A DNA stretch of 64,000 nt from Microbacterium fluvii (GTDB lineage Bacteria > Actinomycetota > Actinomycetes > Actinomycetales > Microbacteriaceae). The position numbers and the translations under genes were made by a program. Under the pieces are notes generated by a model that saw only the letters and a program-made list of their open reading frames with translations, was not told the DNA's origin and searched no databases. How positions within the stretch are numbered: the stretch's first letter is position 1; every line of letters begins with the position of its first letter. The DNA lies in NCBI RefSeq assembly GCF_025515205.1, contig NZ_JAOPFX010000001.1, forward strand, positions 1,736,001 through 1,800,000. The letters are read 5' to 3'. Below, one piece after another: positions 55,352-63,998 of the stretch.

Positions 55352-56196
55352 GCAGACGCACCGCCCCCGCCGCCGTGCGATGGACCGCCTACGTCGCCGT
55401 CGCGATCGTGTTCGCGATCGCCTGCGCCTTCCTGTCGAACTGGCAGTTCACCCGCAACGCCGAGCGCGCGAACGAACTCGCCCTCGTCGAGGCCAACTAC
55501 GACGCCGAGCCGGTCGCCCTCGCCGACGTGCTGCCCGAGGGCTCGCAGCTCGCGGCGACCGACAAGTGGCAGCCGGTCGTGCTCACCGGCACCTACCTCA
55601 GCGACCAGCAGCTGCTCGTGCGCAACCGCGCGCACGGCGGCACCGCCGCCTACGAGGTGCTGGTGCCGCTGCAGCTCGACGACGGCCGCGTCATCGTCGT
55701 CGACCGGGGCTGGCTGGCACCCGGCAGCGCCCAGCCCGAGCCCGACGAGATCCCCGCCGCGCCCGAGGGCGACGTCACCGTCGTCGCCCGGCTCATGCCC
55801 GGCGAAGCGCTCCCGTCGTCTGGGCGCTCCGCCCCCGAGGGGCAGGTGCCCACGATCAACCTGGCGCTCATCGCCGAGACGCTGCCCGCCGCGCAGGCCG
55901 ACCGCCTCGAGCTCTCGGCATACGCGCTGATGGCCTCGGAAGACCCGGCTCCCGCCACCAGCCCGCAGCAGATCGACGCCCCCGATGCCGACCCCGGCCC
56001 GCACCTGTCGTACGCGATCCAGTGGATCCTGTTCGCGATCATGGGCTTCGTCTTCATCGGCTACATCATCCGCACCGAGAAGCGCGCGCGCCTCGAAGAC
56101 GCCGAGGAGCGCGAAGAGCGCGAGCACCGCGCGCGCCTGCGCAAAGACCGCGACGCCGCAGAGGAAGATGCCCTGCTCGACGCCGCCGAGCGCTGA
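55348..56196 (+). CDS. SURF1-family cytochrome oxidase assembly protein
   Basis: 282 residues. Two membrane helices (about 12-30 and 225-245) flank an extracytoplasmic domain with SNWQFTRNAERANEL, VLTGTYLSDQQLLVRNRAHGGTAAYEVLVPLQL, VIVVDRGWLAP, and LSYAIQWILFAIMGFVFIGYI. Helps insert heme a into cytochrome c oxidase. The cytoplasmic tail is a charged helix (EEREEREHRARLRKD). GTG start overlaps the upstream stop. Confidence 0.92.
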   Translation: MSRRTAPAAVRWTAYVAVAIVFAIACAFLSNWQFTRNAERANELALVEANYDAEPVALADVLPEGSQLAATDKWQPVVLTGTYLSDQQLLVRNRAHGGTAAYEVLVPLQLDDGRVIVVDRGWLAPGSAQPEPDEIPAAPEGDVTVVARLMPGEALPSSGRSAPEGQVPTINLALIAETLPAAQADRLELSAYALMASEDPAPATSPQQIDAPDADPGPHLSYAIQWILFAIMGFVFIGYIIRTEKRARLEDAEEREEREHRARLRKDRDAAEEDALLDAAER

Positions 56197-56319
56197 GCAC
56201 GCCGCTCCCTGTCCAGGCGTCGGAGCCGTGGGGCGGATGCTGCCTGCCGTTGCACTCCCGACGCCACCGGCCCCAGGCATCCGACAGCTGGACGGGCCCT
56301 CTCGCTGGCACGAGCGTGT

Positions 56320-56398
56320 GATCTCGATACGCCGCGGCTGAAACCGCGGCTACTCGATCAGCGTGCTTCTGATCCCGCTCGCTAGCGCGAGCGGAATC
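56320..56398. repeat. Palindromic element and terminator hairpin between SURF1 and the ABC-F gene
   Basis: The 200-base convergent spacer holds two structures. First, 56320-56363 reads ATCTCGATACGCCGCGG, loop, CCGCGGCTACTCGATCAGCG, with 7-bp GCCGCGG/CCGCGGC arms; I recall similar TCGATACG...CTACTCGA palindromes as frequent in Microbacteriaceae. Second, CCGCTCGC-TAGC-GCGAGCGG (56375-56394) is a perfect 8-bp stem, extendable to GATC/AATC flanks, adjacent to the ABC-F stop codon. The second probably terminates transcription from both sides. Confidence 0.7.
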
Positions 56399-57995
56399 AG
56401 GCGAGCGTGATCAGGTCGATGTAGTCGCGGCCCCAGATGTCTTCGACGCCGTCGGGCAGGATCAGCACGCGTTCGGGGTTGAGAGCCGTCACAGCGCCCT
56501 CATCGTGCGAGACGAGCACGACCGCGCCCTCGTAATGGGCGAGGGCACCCAGGATCTCTTCTCGGGAGGCCGGATCGAGGTTGTTGGTGGGCTCGTCGAG
56601 CAGCAGCATGTTGGCGCTCGAGACCACGAGGGTCGCCAGCGACAGTCGGGTCTTCTCGCCGCCGGAGAGCACTCCTGCGGGCTTGAGCACGTCGTCGCCG
56701 GTGAACAGGAACGAGCCGAGCACCTTGCGCGCCTCGGTCGCGTTGATGTCGGGCGCGGCCGACATCATGTTGTCGAGCACCGAGCGGTTGACGTCGAGGT
56801 TCTCGTGCTCCTGCGCGTAATAGCCGATCTTCAGGCCGTGCCCCGGCTCGATGACCCCGGTGTCGGCCTTGTCGACGCCGGCGAGGATGCGCAGCAGCGT
56901 CGTCTTCCCCGCACCGTTCAGGCCCAGCACGACGACCTTCGAGCCCCGATCGATCGCGAGGTCGACATCGGTGAAGATCTCCAGCGACCCGTACGACTTC
57001 GACAGCCCCGACGCCATGAGCGGAGTCTTGCCGCACGGCGCAGGCTTGGGGAAGCGGAGCTTGGCGACGCGGTCCTCCTGGCGCACCTCCTCGAGGCCCG
57101 AGAGCATCTTCTCAGCGCGGGCGACCATCTGATGGGCCGCGGCGGCCTTCGACGCCTTGGCGCCGAATCGGGCCGCCTGCAGCTGCAGCGCGGTCGCCTT
57201 CTTCTCGATGTTGACGCGCTCCTTCTTGCGGCGCTCCTCATCGGCCACCCGCTGGCGCAGGTAGTTCTTCCAGTTCATGTTGTAGACGTCGATGACCTGG
57301 CGGTTCGCATCGAGGTAGAAGACGCGGTTGACCGTCTCGCCGACGAGCTCGACGTCGTGCGAGATGACGATGAGCCCGCCCTTGTAGCCCTTGAGGAACT
57401 CGCGCAGCCACACGACGCTGTCGGCGTCGAGGTGGTTGGTCGGCTCGTCGAGGATCATCGTCTGCGCATCGGAGAACAGGATGCGGGCGAGCTCGATGCG
57501 TCGGCGCTGACCGCCCGAGAGGGTCTTCAGCGGCTGGTCGAGGATGCGGTCGGGCAGCGACAGGTTGTGCGCGATCGAGGCGGCCTCCGCCTCGGCGGCG
57601 TACCCGCCGAGCGCCTCGAAGCGCTCGGTGAGGTTCGCGTACTTGCGCATGGCGCGTGCCGCGGCATCCGCGTCGTCGTCGCCCATCGCGAGCGATGCCT
57701 CGTGCATGCCGATCGCGAGGGTGCCCAGGCCCCTGGCGTCGAGGATGCGCGTGCGCGCGAGCATCTCGGGGTCGCCCGAGCGGGGGTCCTGCGGCAGATA
57801 GCCGAGTTCGCCCGAGCGGTCGACGCGCCCGTCGGAGGGCAGCAGATCGCCCGCGAGCACCTTGGTCAGCGTCGTCTTGCCCGCGCCGTTGCGGCCGACG
57901 AGTCCGATCTTGTCGCCGTCGGAGACGCGGAACGAGACGTCGGACATGAGTACGCGGGCGCCCACGCGGATCTCGAGGTCGTGCACGGCGAGCAC
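56397..57995 (-). CDS. ABC-F family ATPase
   Basis: 532 residues, two ABC domains without membrane segments. First: GRNGAGKTTLTK, LSGGQRRRIELARI, MILDEPTNHLD; linker about 240-310 with charged ERRKKERVNIEKKAT; second: GLNGAGKTTLLRIL, LSGGEKTRLSLA, MLLLDEPTNNLD. Ribosome-associated translation factors; a drug-resistance role cannot be excluded but nothing suggests it. GTG start. A -10-like TATACT lies at 58060-58055. Confidence 0.93.
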   Translation of the reverse strand: MLAVHDLEIRVGARVLMSDVSFRVSDGDKIGLVGRNGAGKTTLTKVLAGDLLPSDGRVDRSGELGYLPQDPRSGDPEMLARTRILDARGLGTLAIGMHEASLAMGDDDADAAARAMRKYANLTERFEALGGYAAEAEAASIAHNLSLPDRILDQPLKTLSGGQRRRIELARILFSDAQTMILDEPTNHLDADSVVWLREFLKGYKGGLIVISHDVELVGETVNRVFYLDANRQVIDVYNMNWKNYLRQRVADEERRKKERVNIEKKATALQLQAARFGAKASKAAAAHQMVARAEKMLSGLEEVRQEDRVAKLRFPKPAPCGKTPLMASGLSKSYGSLEIFTDVDLAIDRGSKVVVLGLNGAGKTTLLRILAGVDKADTGVIEPGHGLKIGYYAQEHENLDVNRSVLDNMMSAAPDINATEARKVLGSFLFTGDDVLKPAGVLSGGEKTRLSLATLVVSSANMLLLDEPTNNLDPASREEILGALAHYEGAVVLVSHDEGAVTALNPERVLILPDGVEDIWGRDYIDLITLA

Positions 57996-58054
57996 AGCGA
58001 TTGTCCGTTTCGTTCGGTGAAGGGGTACAAGGGGCGGCCGATGGCCAGCCCCCT

Positions 58055-58062
58055 AGTATAAG
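58055..58062. promoter_or_regulatory. Overlapping divergent -10 elements of the ABC-F gene and bioY
   Basis: AGTATAAG contains TATACT on the minus strand (58060-58055) and TATAAG on the plus strand (58057-58062). If both are used, polymerase can serve only one gene at a time. No convincing -35 on either side. Confidence 0.42.
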
Positions 58063-58111
58063 TCGCGACGGCCCAGCGCTGCTTCCCGGGCCCCCACCCA
58101 GAAGGAGTCCC

Positions 58112-58759
58112 ATGTCGCTCGCCGCCCCCGCGCCCCGTGTGCTCGCCGATGTCATCGTCCGCCCGTCCAGCCGCGCCCGCGCCTTCGCCGTCGACGCCGT
58201 GCTCGTCGCCGCCGGAGCAGCGATCGTGGCCGCGCTCGCCCAGGTGACGATCCCGATGTGGCCGGTGCCGATGACGGGCCAGACGCTCGGCGTGCTGCTG
58301 GTGGGTGCCGCTCTGGGCGCGGGCCGGGGCGCGACCTCGATGGCCCTGTACGCCGCACTGGCCCTGGCCGGACTCCCCGTCGTCGCCCCGCAGACCGACG
58401 GCAGTCACATCACCGGCCTCGCACTGCTGGCGACGCCGAGCTTCGGCTACATCGTCGGATTCGTCCTGGCCGCGGCCGTCGTGGGATGGCTGGCCGCCCG
58501 TCGGTGGGACCGCAGGGTGCCGCGGGCGATCGTGGCCTTCGCCGCAGGATCGGTCGCGATCTACGCGGTGGGACTCCCCTGGCTCGCGGTCGTTCTCGCC
58601 AACCTCGGCGTGGCGCAGGGCGACCTCCTGGCGACGACGCTGAGCGCGGGTCTCGTGCCCTTCGTGCTCGGCGACATCGTCAAGGCCCTCGTCGCGGCAG
58701 CCCTGCTCCCGCTGGCCTGGAAGGGCGTGCGCGCGGCCGACGCCGCAGCCCGCGACTGA
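58112..58759 (+). CDS. bioY: Biotin transporter substrate-binding component BioY
   Basis: 215 residues, six membrane helices. Binds biotin as the S component of an ECF transporter; motifs ALAQVTIPMWPVPMTGQTLGVLLVGAALG and SFGYIVGFVLAA match the family. BioM/BioN are not adjacent, so it works alone or with a shared energising module. ATG at 58112 has a clear AAGGAG five bases upstream. Biotin is needed by the acyl-CoA carboxylase in this window. Confidence 0.94.
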   Translation: MSLAAPAPRVLADVIVRPSSRARAFAVDAVLVAAGAAIVAALAQVTIPMWPVPMTGQTLGVLLVGAALGAGRGATSMALYAALALAGLPVVAPQTDGSHITGLALLATPSFGYIVGFVLAAAVVGWLAARRWDRRVPRAIVAFAAGSVAIYAVGLPWLAVVLANLGVAQGDLLATTLSAGLVPFVLGDIVKALVAAALLPLAWKGVRAADAAARD

Positions 58760-58817
58760 GTCCCCCCAGCAGCCGCATAGGCCCTTCATGGGTTTGTGGG
58801 GGTGCGGACTCTGCGGA

Positions 58818-58836
58818 TAAGGTTAGGCGACCCTTA
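58818..58836 (+). promoter_or_regulatory. DtxR/IdeR-type iron box in the siderophore-transporter promoter
   Basis: TAAGGTTAGGCGACCCTTA matches the 19-bp DtxR/IdeR consensus TTAGGTTAGSCTAACCTAA in most positions, including AGGTTAG in the left half. It overlaps a -10-like TAAGGT (58818-58823), with TTGTGG 18 bases upstream, so iron-loaded repressor would block polymerase. Confidence 0.82.
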
Positions 58837-58857
58837 CACCTTCACCGGGAGTTCACC

Positions 58858-59889
58858 GTGCCCAGAATCCGCACCGCCGCCGGCATCGCCGCGGCATCCG
58901 TCCTGCTTCTCACCGGCTGCGCCACGGGATCCTCGACGGCCGAGCCGTCGAGCGACTCGAGTGCCGCTGCCGAGGACACCTTCCCCGTCACGATCACGCA
59001 CGCCCTCGGCGAGACCACCATCGACGCGAAGCCCGAGCGCGTCGCGACGATCGGCTGGAGCAACCAGGACGTCGCCCTCGCCCTCGGCGTCGTGCCGGTC
59101 GGCATGGACACGCAGGTCTGGAACTGGACCAACGACGCCGACCTCGGCGTCTACGAATGGACGCAGGACGCGATCGACGAGCTCGGCGGCGAGGCCCCCG
59201 CGCTGTTCTCGACCTCCGACGGCACCGACTTCGAGGCCGTCGCCGACACCGCCCCCGACGTCATCCTGGCCGCGCAGTCGGGCCTCGACGAGGCGAGCTA
59301 CGCCACGTTGAGCGAGATCGCCCCGGTCGTGGCCTACCCCGACGTCGCCTGGTTCACGTCGTGGCGCGACACCATCACGCTCAACGCCGAGGGACTCGGC
59401 CTCTCGGCGCAGGGCGATCAGCTCGTCTCCGACCTCGAGGACCAGATCGCCGACGCCACCGCTGACGCCGACTTCGCCGGCAAGACGGCGGCGTTCTTCT
59501 CCATCAGCGCCTCCGACCTGTCGTCGGTGTACATCTACACCGGCGGCGACGCGCGCACCGCGTTCCTCGGCGACCTCGGGTTCGACCTGCCGCAGGTCGC
59601 GATCGACGGCGCCGAGACCGGCTCGTTCTACGAGCAGTTCAGCGCCGAGAACGCCGACAAGATCCAGGACGTCGACGTGATCGTCACGTACGGCGACGGC
59701 ACGGTCCTCGAGGCCCTGCAGGCCGACCCGCTGTGGAGCACGCTTCCCGCCGTGAAGAACGGCGCGGTCGTCGAGGTCGGAATGGGCGACGCGTACAGCG
59801 CCGCCGTCAGCCCGACCGCGCTGTCGATCCCGTGGGTGCTCGACCAGTACGTCGGCGACCTCGAGGCCGCGGCCGCGAAGGTCCAGTGA
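58858..59889 (+). CDS. Iron-siderophore ABC transporter, substrate-binding lipoprotein
   Basis: 343 residues. Lipobox LLTGC (Cys21), Ser/Ala-rich linker, then a FecB/FepB-type fold: VTITHALGETTIDAKPERVATIGWSNQDVALALGVVPVG, and DVDVIVTYGDG. Captures ferric siderophore outside the membrane. GTG start at 58858, GGGAG upstream. First gene of an iron-boxed operon; its TGA overlaps the permease start. Confidence 0.93.
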   Translation: MPRIRTAAGIAAASVLLLTGCATGSSTAEPSSDSSAAAEDTFPVTITHALGETTIDAKPERVATIGWSNQDVALALGVVPVGMDTQVWNWTNDADLGVYEWTQDAIDELGGEAPALFSTSDGTDFEAVADTAPDVILAAQSGLDEASYATLSEIAPVVAYPDVAWFTSWRDTITLNAEGLGLSAQGDQLVSDLEDQIADATADADFAGKTAAFFSISASDLSSVYIYTGGDARTAFLGDLGFDLPQVAIDGAETGSFYEQFSAENADKIQDVDVIVTYGDGTVLEALQADPLWSTLPAVKNGAVVEVGMGDAYSAAVSPTALSIPWVLDQYVGDLEAAAAKVQ

Positions 59890-60941
59890 CCTCGGACACC
59901 GCGACTGCGCGCCGCGCGTCCACCCCTGCGGTGGGCGCGCGGCGCCGCGTGGTCGTCCTGGCCGTCGCCGTCGTCGCGGTGCTGGTGTCGGTGGTGCTCT
60001 CGCTCTCGTTCGGCTCGCGCCCGGTCTCGTTCGACGAGGTCGTCGAGGGCATCTCGGCGTGGTTCCGCGGCGAGATCCCGACCGACATCGGCGCGATCGC
60101 CGTGCAGAGCCGCATCCCGCGCACCACTCTGGCCCTGCTCGCCGGGGCAGCGCTCGCCCTCTCCGGCGCCCTCATGCAGGCGATCACGCGCAACCCGCTC
60201 GCCGACCCGGGAATCCTCGGCGTCAACACCGGCGCCGCCCTCGCCGTCGTCATCGGCATCGCCTTCCTCGGCATCTCGTCGCCCTTCCAGTACCTCTGGC
60301 TGGCGATGGTCGGCGCCTTCCTCACGGCGTTCTTCGTCTACTTCGTCGGCTCGGTGGGGCCAGGCGGCACGACGCCGATCAAGCTCGCCCTCGCCGGCGC
60401 GGCGACCACCGCCGCGCTCTCCTCGCTCATCTCGGCGATCCTGCTGCCCCGCCAATCCGTCATCGACGAGTTCCGCTACTGGCAGGTCGGCAACGTCGGG
60501 CGCGCCGGGTGGGACACGATCGGCGTCATCGCCCCCGTGCTCGTCGTGGGAACCCTCATCGCCCTGCTGTGCGCGTCGTCTCTGAACGCGCTCGCCCTGG
60601 GCGACGACGTCGCCGTGGGGCTCGGCGTCCCGGTCGGGCGCACCCGCATCGTCGCCGCGATCGCCGGCGTCACGCTGTGCGCCGCGGTCACCGCCGTCGC
60701 CGGCCCGATCGGCTTCGTCGGTCTCATGGTGCCCCACGCGGTGCGCCAGGTCGCCGGCACCGATCAGCGCTGGCTGCTGCCCCTCTCCGCCCTCGGCGGC
60801 GCGGTGCTGCTCACCCTCTCCGACACGATCGGTCGCATCGTCGGCTCCCCCGGTGAGGTCGAGGCCGGCATCATCACCGCGTTCCTCGGCGCCCCCGTGC
60901 TCATCGCGATCGCCCGCCGCACCCGCATGAAGGCCCTGTGA
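59886..60941 (+). CDS. Iron-siderophore ABC transporter permease (FecCD family) 1
   Basis: 351 residues, about nine to ten helices. Family blocks: SRIPRTTLALLAGAALALSGALMQAITRNPLADPGILGVNTGAALAVV and the coupling region GFVGLMVPHAVRQVAG. Starts with GTG overlapping the binding-protein stop; pairs with the second permease. Confidence 0.93.
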   Translation: MTSDTATARRASTPAVGARRRVVVLAVAVVAVLVSVVLSLSFGSRPVSFDEVVEGISAWFRGEIPTDIGAIAVQSRIPRTTLALLAGAALALSGALMQAITRNPLADPGILGVNTGAALAVVIGIAFLGISSPFQYLWLAMVGAFLTAFFVYFVGSVGPGGTTPIKLALAGAATTAALSSLISAILLPRQSVIDEFRYWQVGNVGRAGWDTIGVIAPVLVVGTLIALLCASSLNALALGDDVAVGLGVPVGRTRIVAAIAGVTLCAAVTAVAGPIGFVGLMVPHAVRQVAGTDQRWLLPLSALGGAVLLTLSDTIGRIVGSPGEVEAGIITAFLGAPVLIAIARRTRMKAL

Positions 60942-61996
60942 TGACCGCTGTCCTGCCCCGCATCGACGACGCCACCCTCGAGGTGGTGCGCACGGGCCGA
61001 CGTCGGCGTGGCCGCCGGCGCGCGGTCGCGGTCGCCGTCATGGTCGCCCTCATCGTCGTGCTGTTCGGCGCGATGCTCATGCTCGGCAACACGATCTACC
61101 CCGTCTCCGACGTGATCGCGGTGCTCACCGGGCAGCAGGTGCCCGGGGCGTCGTTCACCGTGGGCACTCTGCGCCTGCCCCGCGCCCTCACCGCCGTGCT
61201 GGTCGGCATCGCGTTCGGCGTGGCTGGGTCGACCTTCCAGACCATGCTGCGCAACCCCCTCGCGAGCCCCGATGTGATCGGCATCACCTCGGGGGCCAGC
61301 GCCGCCGCGATCCTCTCCCTCGTGGTGCTGCACTGGAGCACCACCGCCACGATGGGGCTGTCGCTGGTCGCGGGGATCGCCACCGCCCTCGTGATCTACC
61401 TCGCGGCCCGCGGCGGCGAGTCCACGGGCGGCCGCCTGATCCTCATCGGCATCGGCGTGGGAGCGATGCTCGACGCCGTCGTGGCCTTCCTGCTGCTGCG
61501 GGCGGCCGTCTGGGACGTCGCGGTCGCGATGCGCTGGATGACCGGCAGCCTCAACGGCTCGCGCATGGAGGCCATCCCGCCACTGGCGATCGCGGTGATC
61601 GTGATCGTTCCCGTCGTGCTGCTGCTCGGTCGCAATCTGCGGATGCTGGAGCTCGGCGACGCGTCGGCGACGGCCCTGGGGGTGCGGGTCGACCTCACCC
61701 GGGTGCTGCTCGTGGTCGCCGCCGTCGCGCTGGCGTGCTTCGCCACCGCCACGACGGGGCCGATCGCCTTCGTCGCCTTCCTCGCCGGCCCGATCGCCGC
61801 CCGCATCGTCGGGCCCGGATCCCCCGCGATCGTCCCTGCGGCTCTCACCGGCGCGATCCTGGTGCTCGGAGCCGATCTGCTCGGCCAGTTCGCCTTCGAC
61901 ACCAAGTTCCCGGTCGGGGTGATCACCGGCATCCTGGGCGCCCCGTATCTCATCTATCTGCTCATCCGAACCAGCCGTCGCGGAGGCTCCTCATGA
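60941..61996 (+). CDS. Iron-siderophore ABC transporter permease (FecCD family) 2
   Basis: 351 residues. [48 protein letters not shown], and GPIAFVAFLAGPIAARIVGPG as coupling loop. Start taken as ATG at 60941 (TGATG overlap); a GTG one codon upstream gives the same frame. Forms a heterodimer with the previous permease. Confidence 0.93.
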   Translation: MTAVLPRIDDATLEVVRTGRRRRGRRRAVAVAVMVALIVVLFGAMLMLGNTIYPVSDVIAVLTGQQVPGASFTVGTLRLPRALTAVLVGIAFGVAGSTFQTMLRNPLASPDVIGITSGASAAAILSLVVLHWSTTATMGLSLVAGIATALVIYLAARGGESTGGRLILIGIGVGAMLDAVVAFLLLRAAVWDVAVAMRWMTGSLNGSRMEAIPPLAIAVIVIVPVVLLLGRNLRMLELGDASATALGVRVDLTRVLLVVAAVALACFATATTGPIAFVAFLAGPIAARIVGPGSPAIVPAALTGAILVLGADLLGQFAFDTKFPVGVITGILGAPYLIYLLIRTSRRGGSS

Positions 61997-62808
61997 CCAC
62001 GCTGCACACTCTGCGCACCGAAGGACTCGTCGCCGGCTACGGACGCACGACCATCATCGACGGCATCGACCTCGAGATCCCGACCGGGCGCATCAGCGTC
62101 ATCGTCGGGGCGAACGCGTGCGGCAAGTCGACGCTGCTGAAGACGATCTCGCGTCTGGTGCCCGCGCAGGGCGGCGCCGTCGTGCTCGACGGCAAGCGTA
62201 TCGACCAGATCCCCACGAAAGAGCTCGCCCGCACTCTGGGCCTGCTGCCGCAGCAGCCGATCGCACCGGAGGGGATCGTGGTCGCCGACCTCGTCGGCAG
62301 AGGACGCCACCCCCACCAGAAGCTCTTCCGCTCGTGGACGGCAGACGATGATCGCGCCGTCACGGAAGCCCTCGCCGCCACCGGTGTGCTGGAGCTCGCC
62401 GATCGCGCCGTCGACGAGCTCTCCGGCGGGCAGCGCCAGCGCGTCTGGATCGCGATGGCCCTCGCGCAGCAGACCGATGTGCTGCTGCTCGACGAGCCCA
62501 CGACCTTCCTCGACGTCTCGCACCAGATCGAGGTGCTCGACCTGCTCACCGATCTCAACGCCACGCGCGGCACGACCATCGTGATGGTGCTGCACGACAT
62601 CAACCTCGCCGCACGCTACGCCGATCACCTGTTCGCGCTGCGCGAGGGGCGCCTCGTCGCCGACGGCGCACCCCGCGACGTCATCACAAGCGACCTCGTC
62701 AGAGAGGTGTTCGAGCTCGACTGTCGTGTCATCGACGACCCCGTGTCGGGCACTCCCCTCGTCATCCCCCGCGGACGCCACCGCATCCTCCCCGACCCCT
62801 CGAACTGA
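61993..62808 (+). CDS. Iron-siderophore ABC transporter ATP-binding protein
   Basis: 271 residues. Walker A GANACGKSTLLKTI (Ala-Cys in place of the usual Gly-Ser/Ala pair), Q-loop LLPQQPIAPEG, signature LSGGQRQRVWIAMALAQ, Walker B LLLLDEPTTFLD, H-loop VLHDINLAARY. FepC/FecE type. ATG overlaps the permease stop. Confidence 0.94.
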   Translation: MTTLHTLRTEGLVAGYGRTTIIDGIDLEIPTGRISVIVGANACGKSTLLKTISRLVPAQGGAVVLDGKRIDQIPTKELARTLGLLPQQPIAPEGIVVADLVGRGRHPHQKLFRSWTADDDRAVTEALAATGVLELADRAVDELSGGQRQRVWIAMALAQQTDVLLLDEPTTFLDVSHQIEVLDLLTDLNATRGTTIVMVLHDINLAARYADHLFALREGRLVADGAPRDVITSDLVREVFELDCRVIDDPVSGTPLVIPRGRHRILPDPSN

Positions 62809-62817
62809 CGGAGCCCC

Positions 62818-63726
62818 ATGTCCCTGCCGATGAGCGCCTTCTTCCGTGCCCGTGTCTCGAAGATCGTCGATGTGACCCCGAGCTTCCGACGGTTCACCTT
62901 CACCGGAGACGACCTCGCCGACTACGGCGACCCAGGACTCGACCAGCGCATCAAGGTCGTGTTCCCGACCGCCCAGCTGAGCCTCGACGCGATGCCGCTG
63001 GGCGACGACTGGTACGCGCAGTGGCGCGAGCTGCCCGAGGCCGACCGCCTGCCGTTCCGCACCTACACGACCAGGTACGTGCGCAACGACGTCGCCGAGG
63101 TCGACATCGACATGGTCTCGCACGATGTGCTCGGGCCGGCCTCGGACTGGATCTCGCGCGCGCAGATCGGAGACGAGGTGCTGATCTACGGCCCGACGAC
63201 GGCGCACACCGGCGTCAGTTACGGGATCGACTTCGTGCCGCCGGCGCAGAGCGAGCAGATCCTCCTCGCCGGCGATGAGACCGCCGCGCCGGCCATCGCG
63301 GTGATCCTCGAGCAGCTCCCGGCCGAGGCGCGCGGCGTGGTCGTGCTCGAGGTGCCCGCGGCCGGAGACGTCGACTACCTCCCCGCCCACCCGGGCTTCG
63401 AGTTCCACGTCGCCGCCCGCACCGGCGACGACGGCCGGCACGCCCACCTGGTCGCCGGGGTCGAGGCCGCCGCCGAGCGCCTCGTGCCGGCGGGCCGCGG
63501 CGCCGAGGTCGAAGAGGTCGACATCGACCACGACATCCTCTGGGAGGTGCCGCGCACCGCCAAGGGCGGCGCCGCGCTGAAGAGCGCGCCGCTGTACTCG
63601 TGGCTGGCGGGCGAGGCGAGCGCGATCAAGGCGCTGCGACGTCACCTCGTGACCGGCATGGGCGTCGACCGCCGCGCGGTCGCGTTCATGGGCTACTGGC
63701 GGCTGGGCAGGGCCGAAGGCGCCTGA
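62818..63726 (+). CDS. Siderophore-interacting protein (FAD-dependent ferric-siderophore reductase)
   Basis: 302 residues. N-terminal FAD-binding domain (RFTFTGDDLADYG, LPFRTYTTRYVR), central ASDWISRAQIGDEVLIYGPT, and the SIP C-terminal part LLAGDETAAPAIAVILEQLP ... GVDRRAVAFMGYWRLGRAE. Releases iron from the imported siderophore by reduction. Nine bases after the ATPase gene and so under the same iron box. Its end overlaps the converging MFS gene by 34 bases. Confidence 0.93.
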   Translation: MSLPMSAFFRARVSKIVDVTPSFRRFTFTGDDLADYGDPGLDQRIKVVFPTAQLSLDAMPLGDDWYAQWRELPEADRLPFRTYTTRYVRNDVAEVDIDMVSHDVLGPASDWISRAQIGDEVLIYGPTTAHTGVSYGIDFVPPAQSEQILLAGDETAAPAIAVILEQLPAEARGVVVLEVPAAGDVDYLPAHPGFEFHVAARTGDDGRHAHLVAGVEAAAERLVPAGRGAEVEEVDIDHDILWEVPRTAKGGAALKSAPLYSWLAGEASAIKALRRHLVTGMGVDRRAVAFMGYWRLGRAEGA

Positions 63727-63998
63727 GTCCCCACCTCGTGCGCGTGCCCGAGCCGCAGCCCGGGCACAAGGGCGGCGAGGGCCAGCACGAGAGCCACGAG
63801 GAACACGGCGGGGAACGCGAGACCCGAGCCTGCCAGCGCCGTGAAGACGAGGCCCATGACCGCGATCGAGGTGGCAGACCCCACCGCGTCGAAGATCGAC
63901 AGCGCCGCCGAGTTGAAGCCCTGGTTCTGGGGTGTGGAGTAGGCCAGCGTCAGCACGGTGAGGCGCGGGTACATGAGCCCCATGCCGGCGCCCGCGAG
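63693..63998 (-). CDS. MFS transporter, C-terminal part (cut by window edge)
   Basis: About 100 C-terminal residues are visible. GFNSAALSIFDAVGSATSIAVMGLVFTAL followed by a last hydrophobic helix (AVFLVALVLALAALVPGL) fits the last two or three helices of a DHA-type (EmrB-like) drug or metabolite exporter. The frame stays open to the window end, so the start is outside. Next to siderophore uptake genes, it might export a siderophore; that is only a guess. Confidence 0.7.
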   Translation of the reverse strand, partial: LAGAGMGLMYPRLTVLTLAYSTPQNQGFNSAALSIFDAVGSATSIAVMGLVFTALAGSGLAFPAVFLVALVLALAALVPGLRLGHAHEVGTQAPSALPSRQ

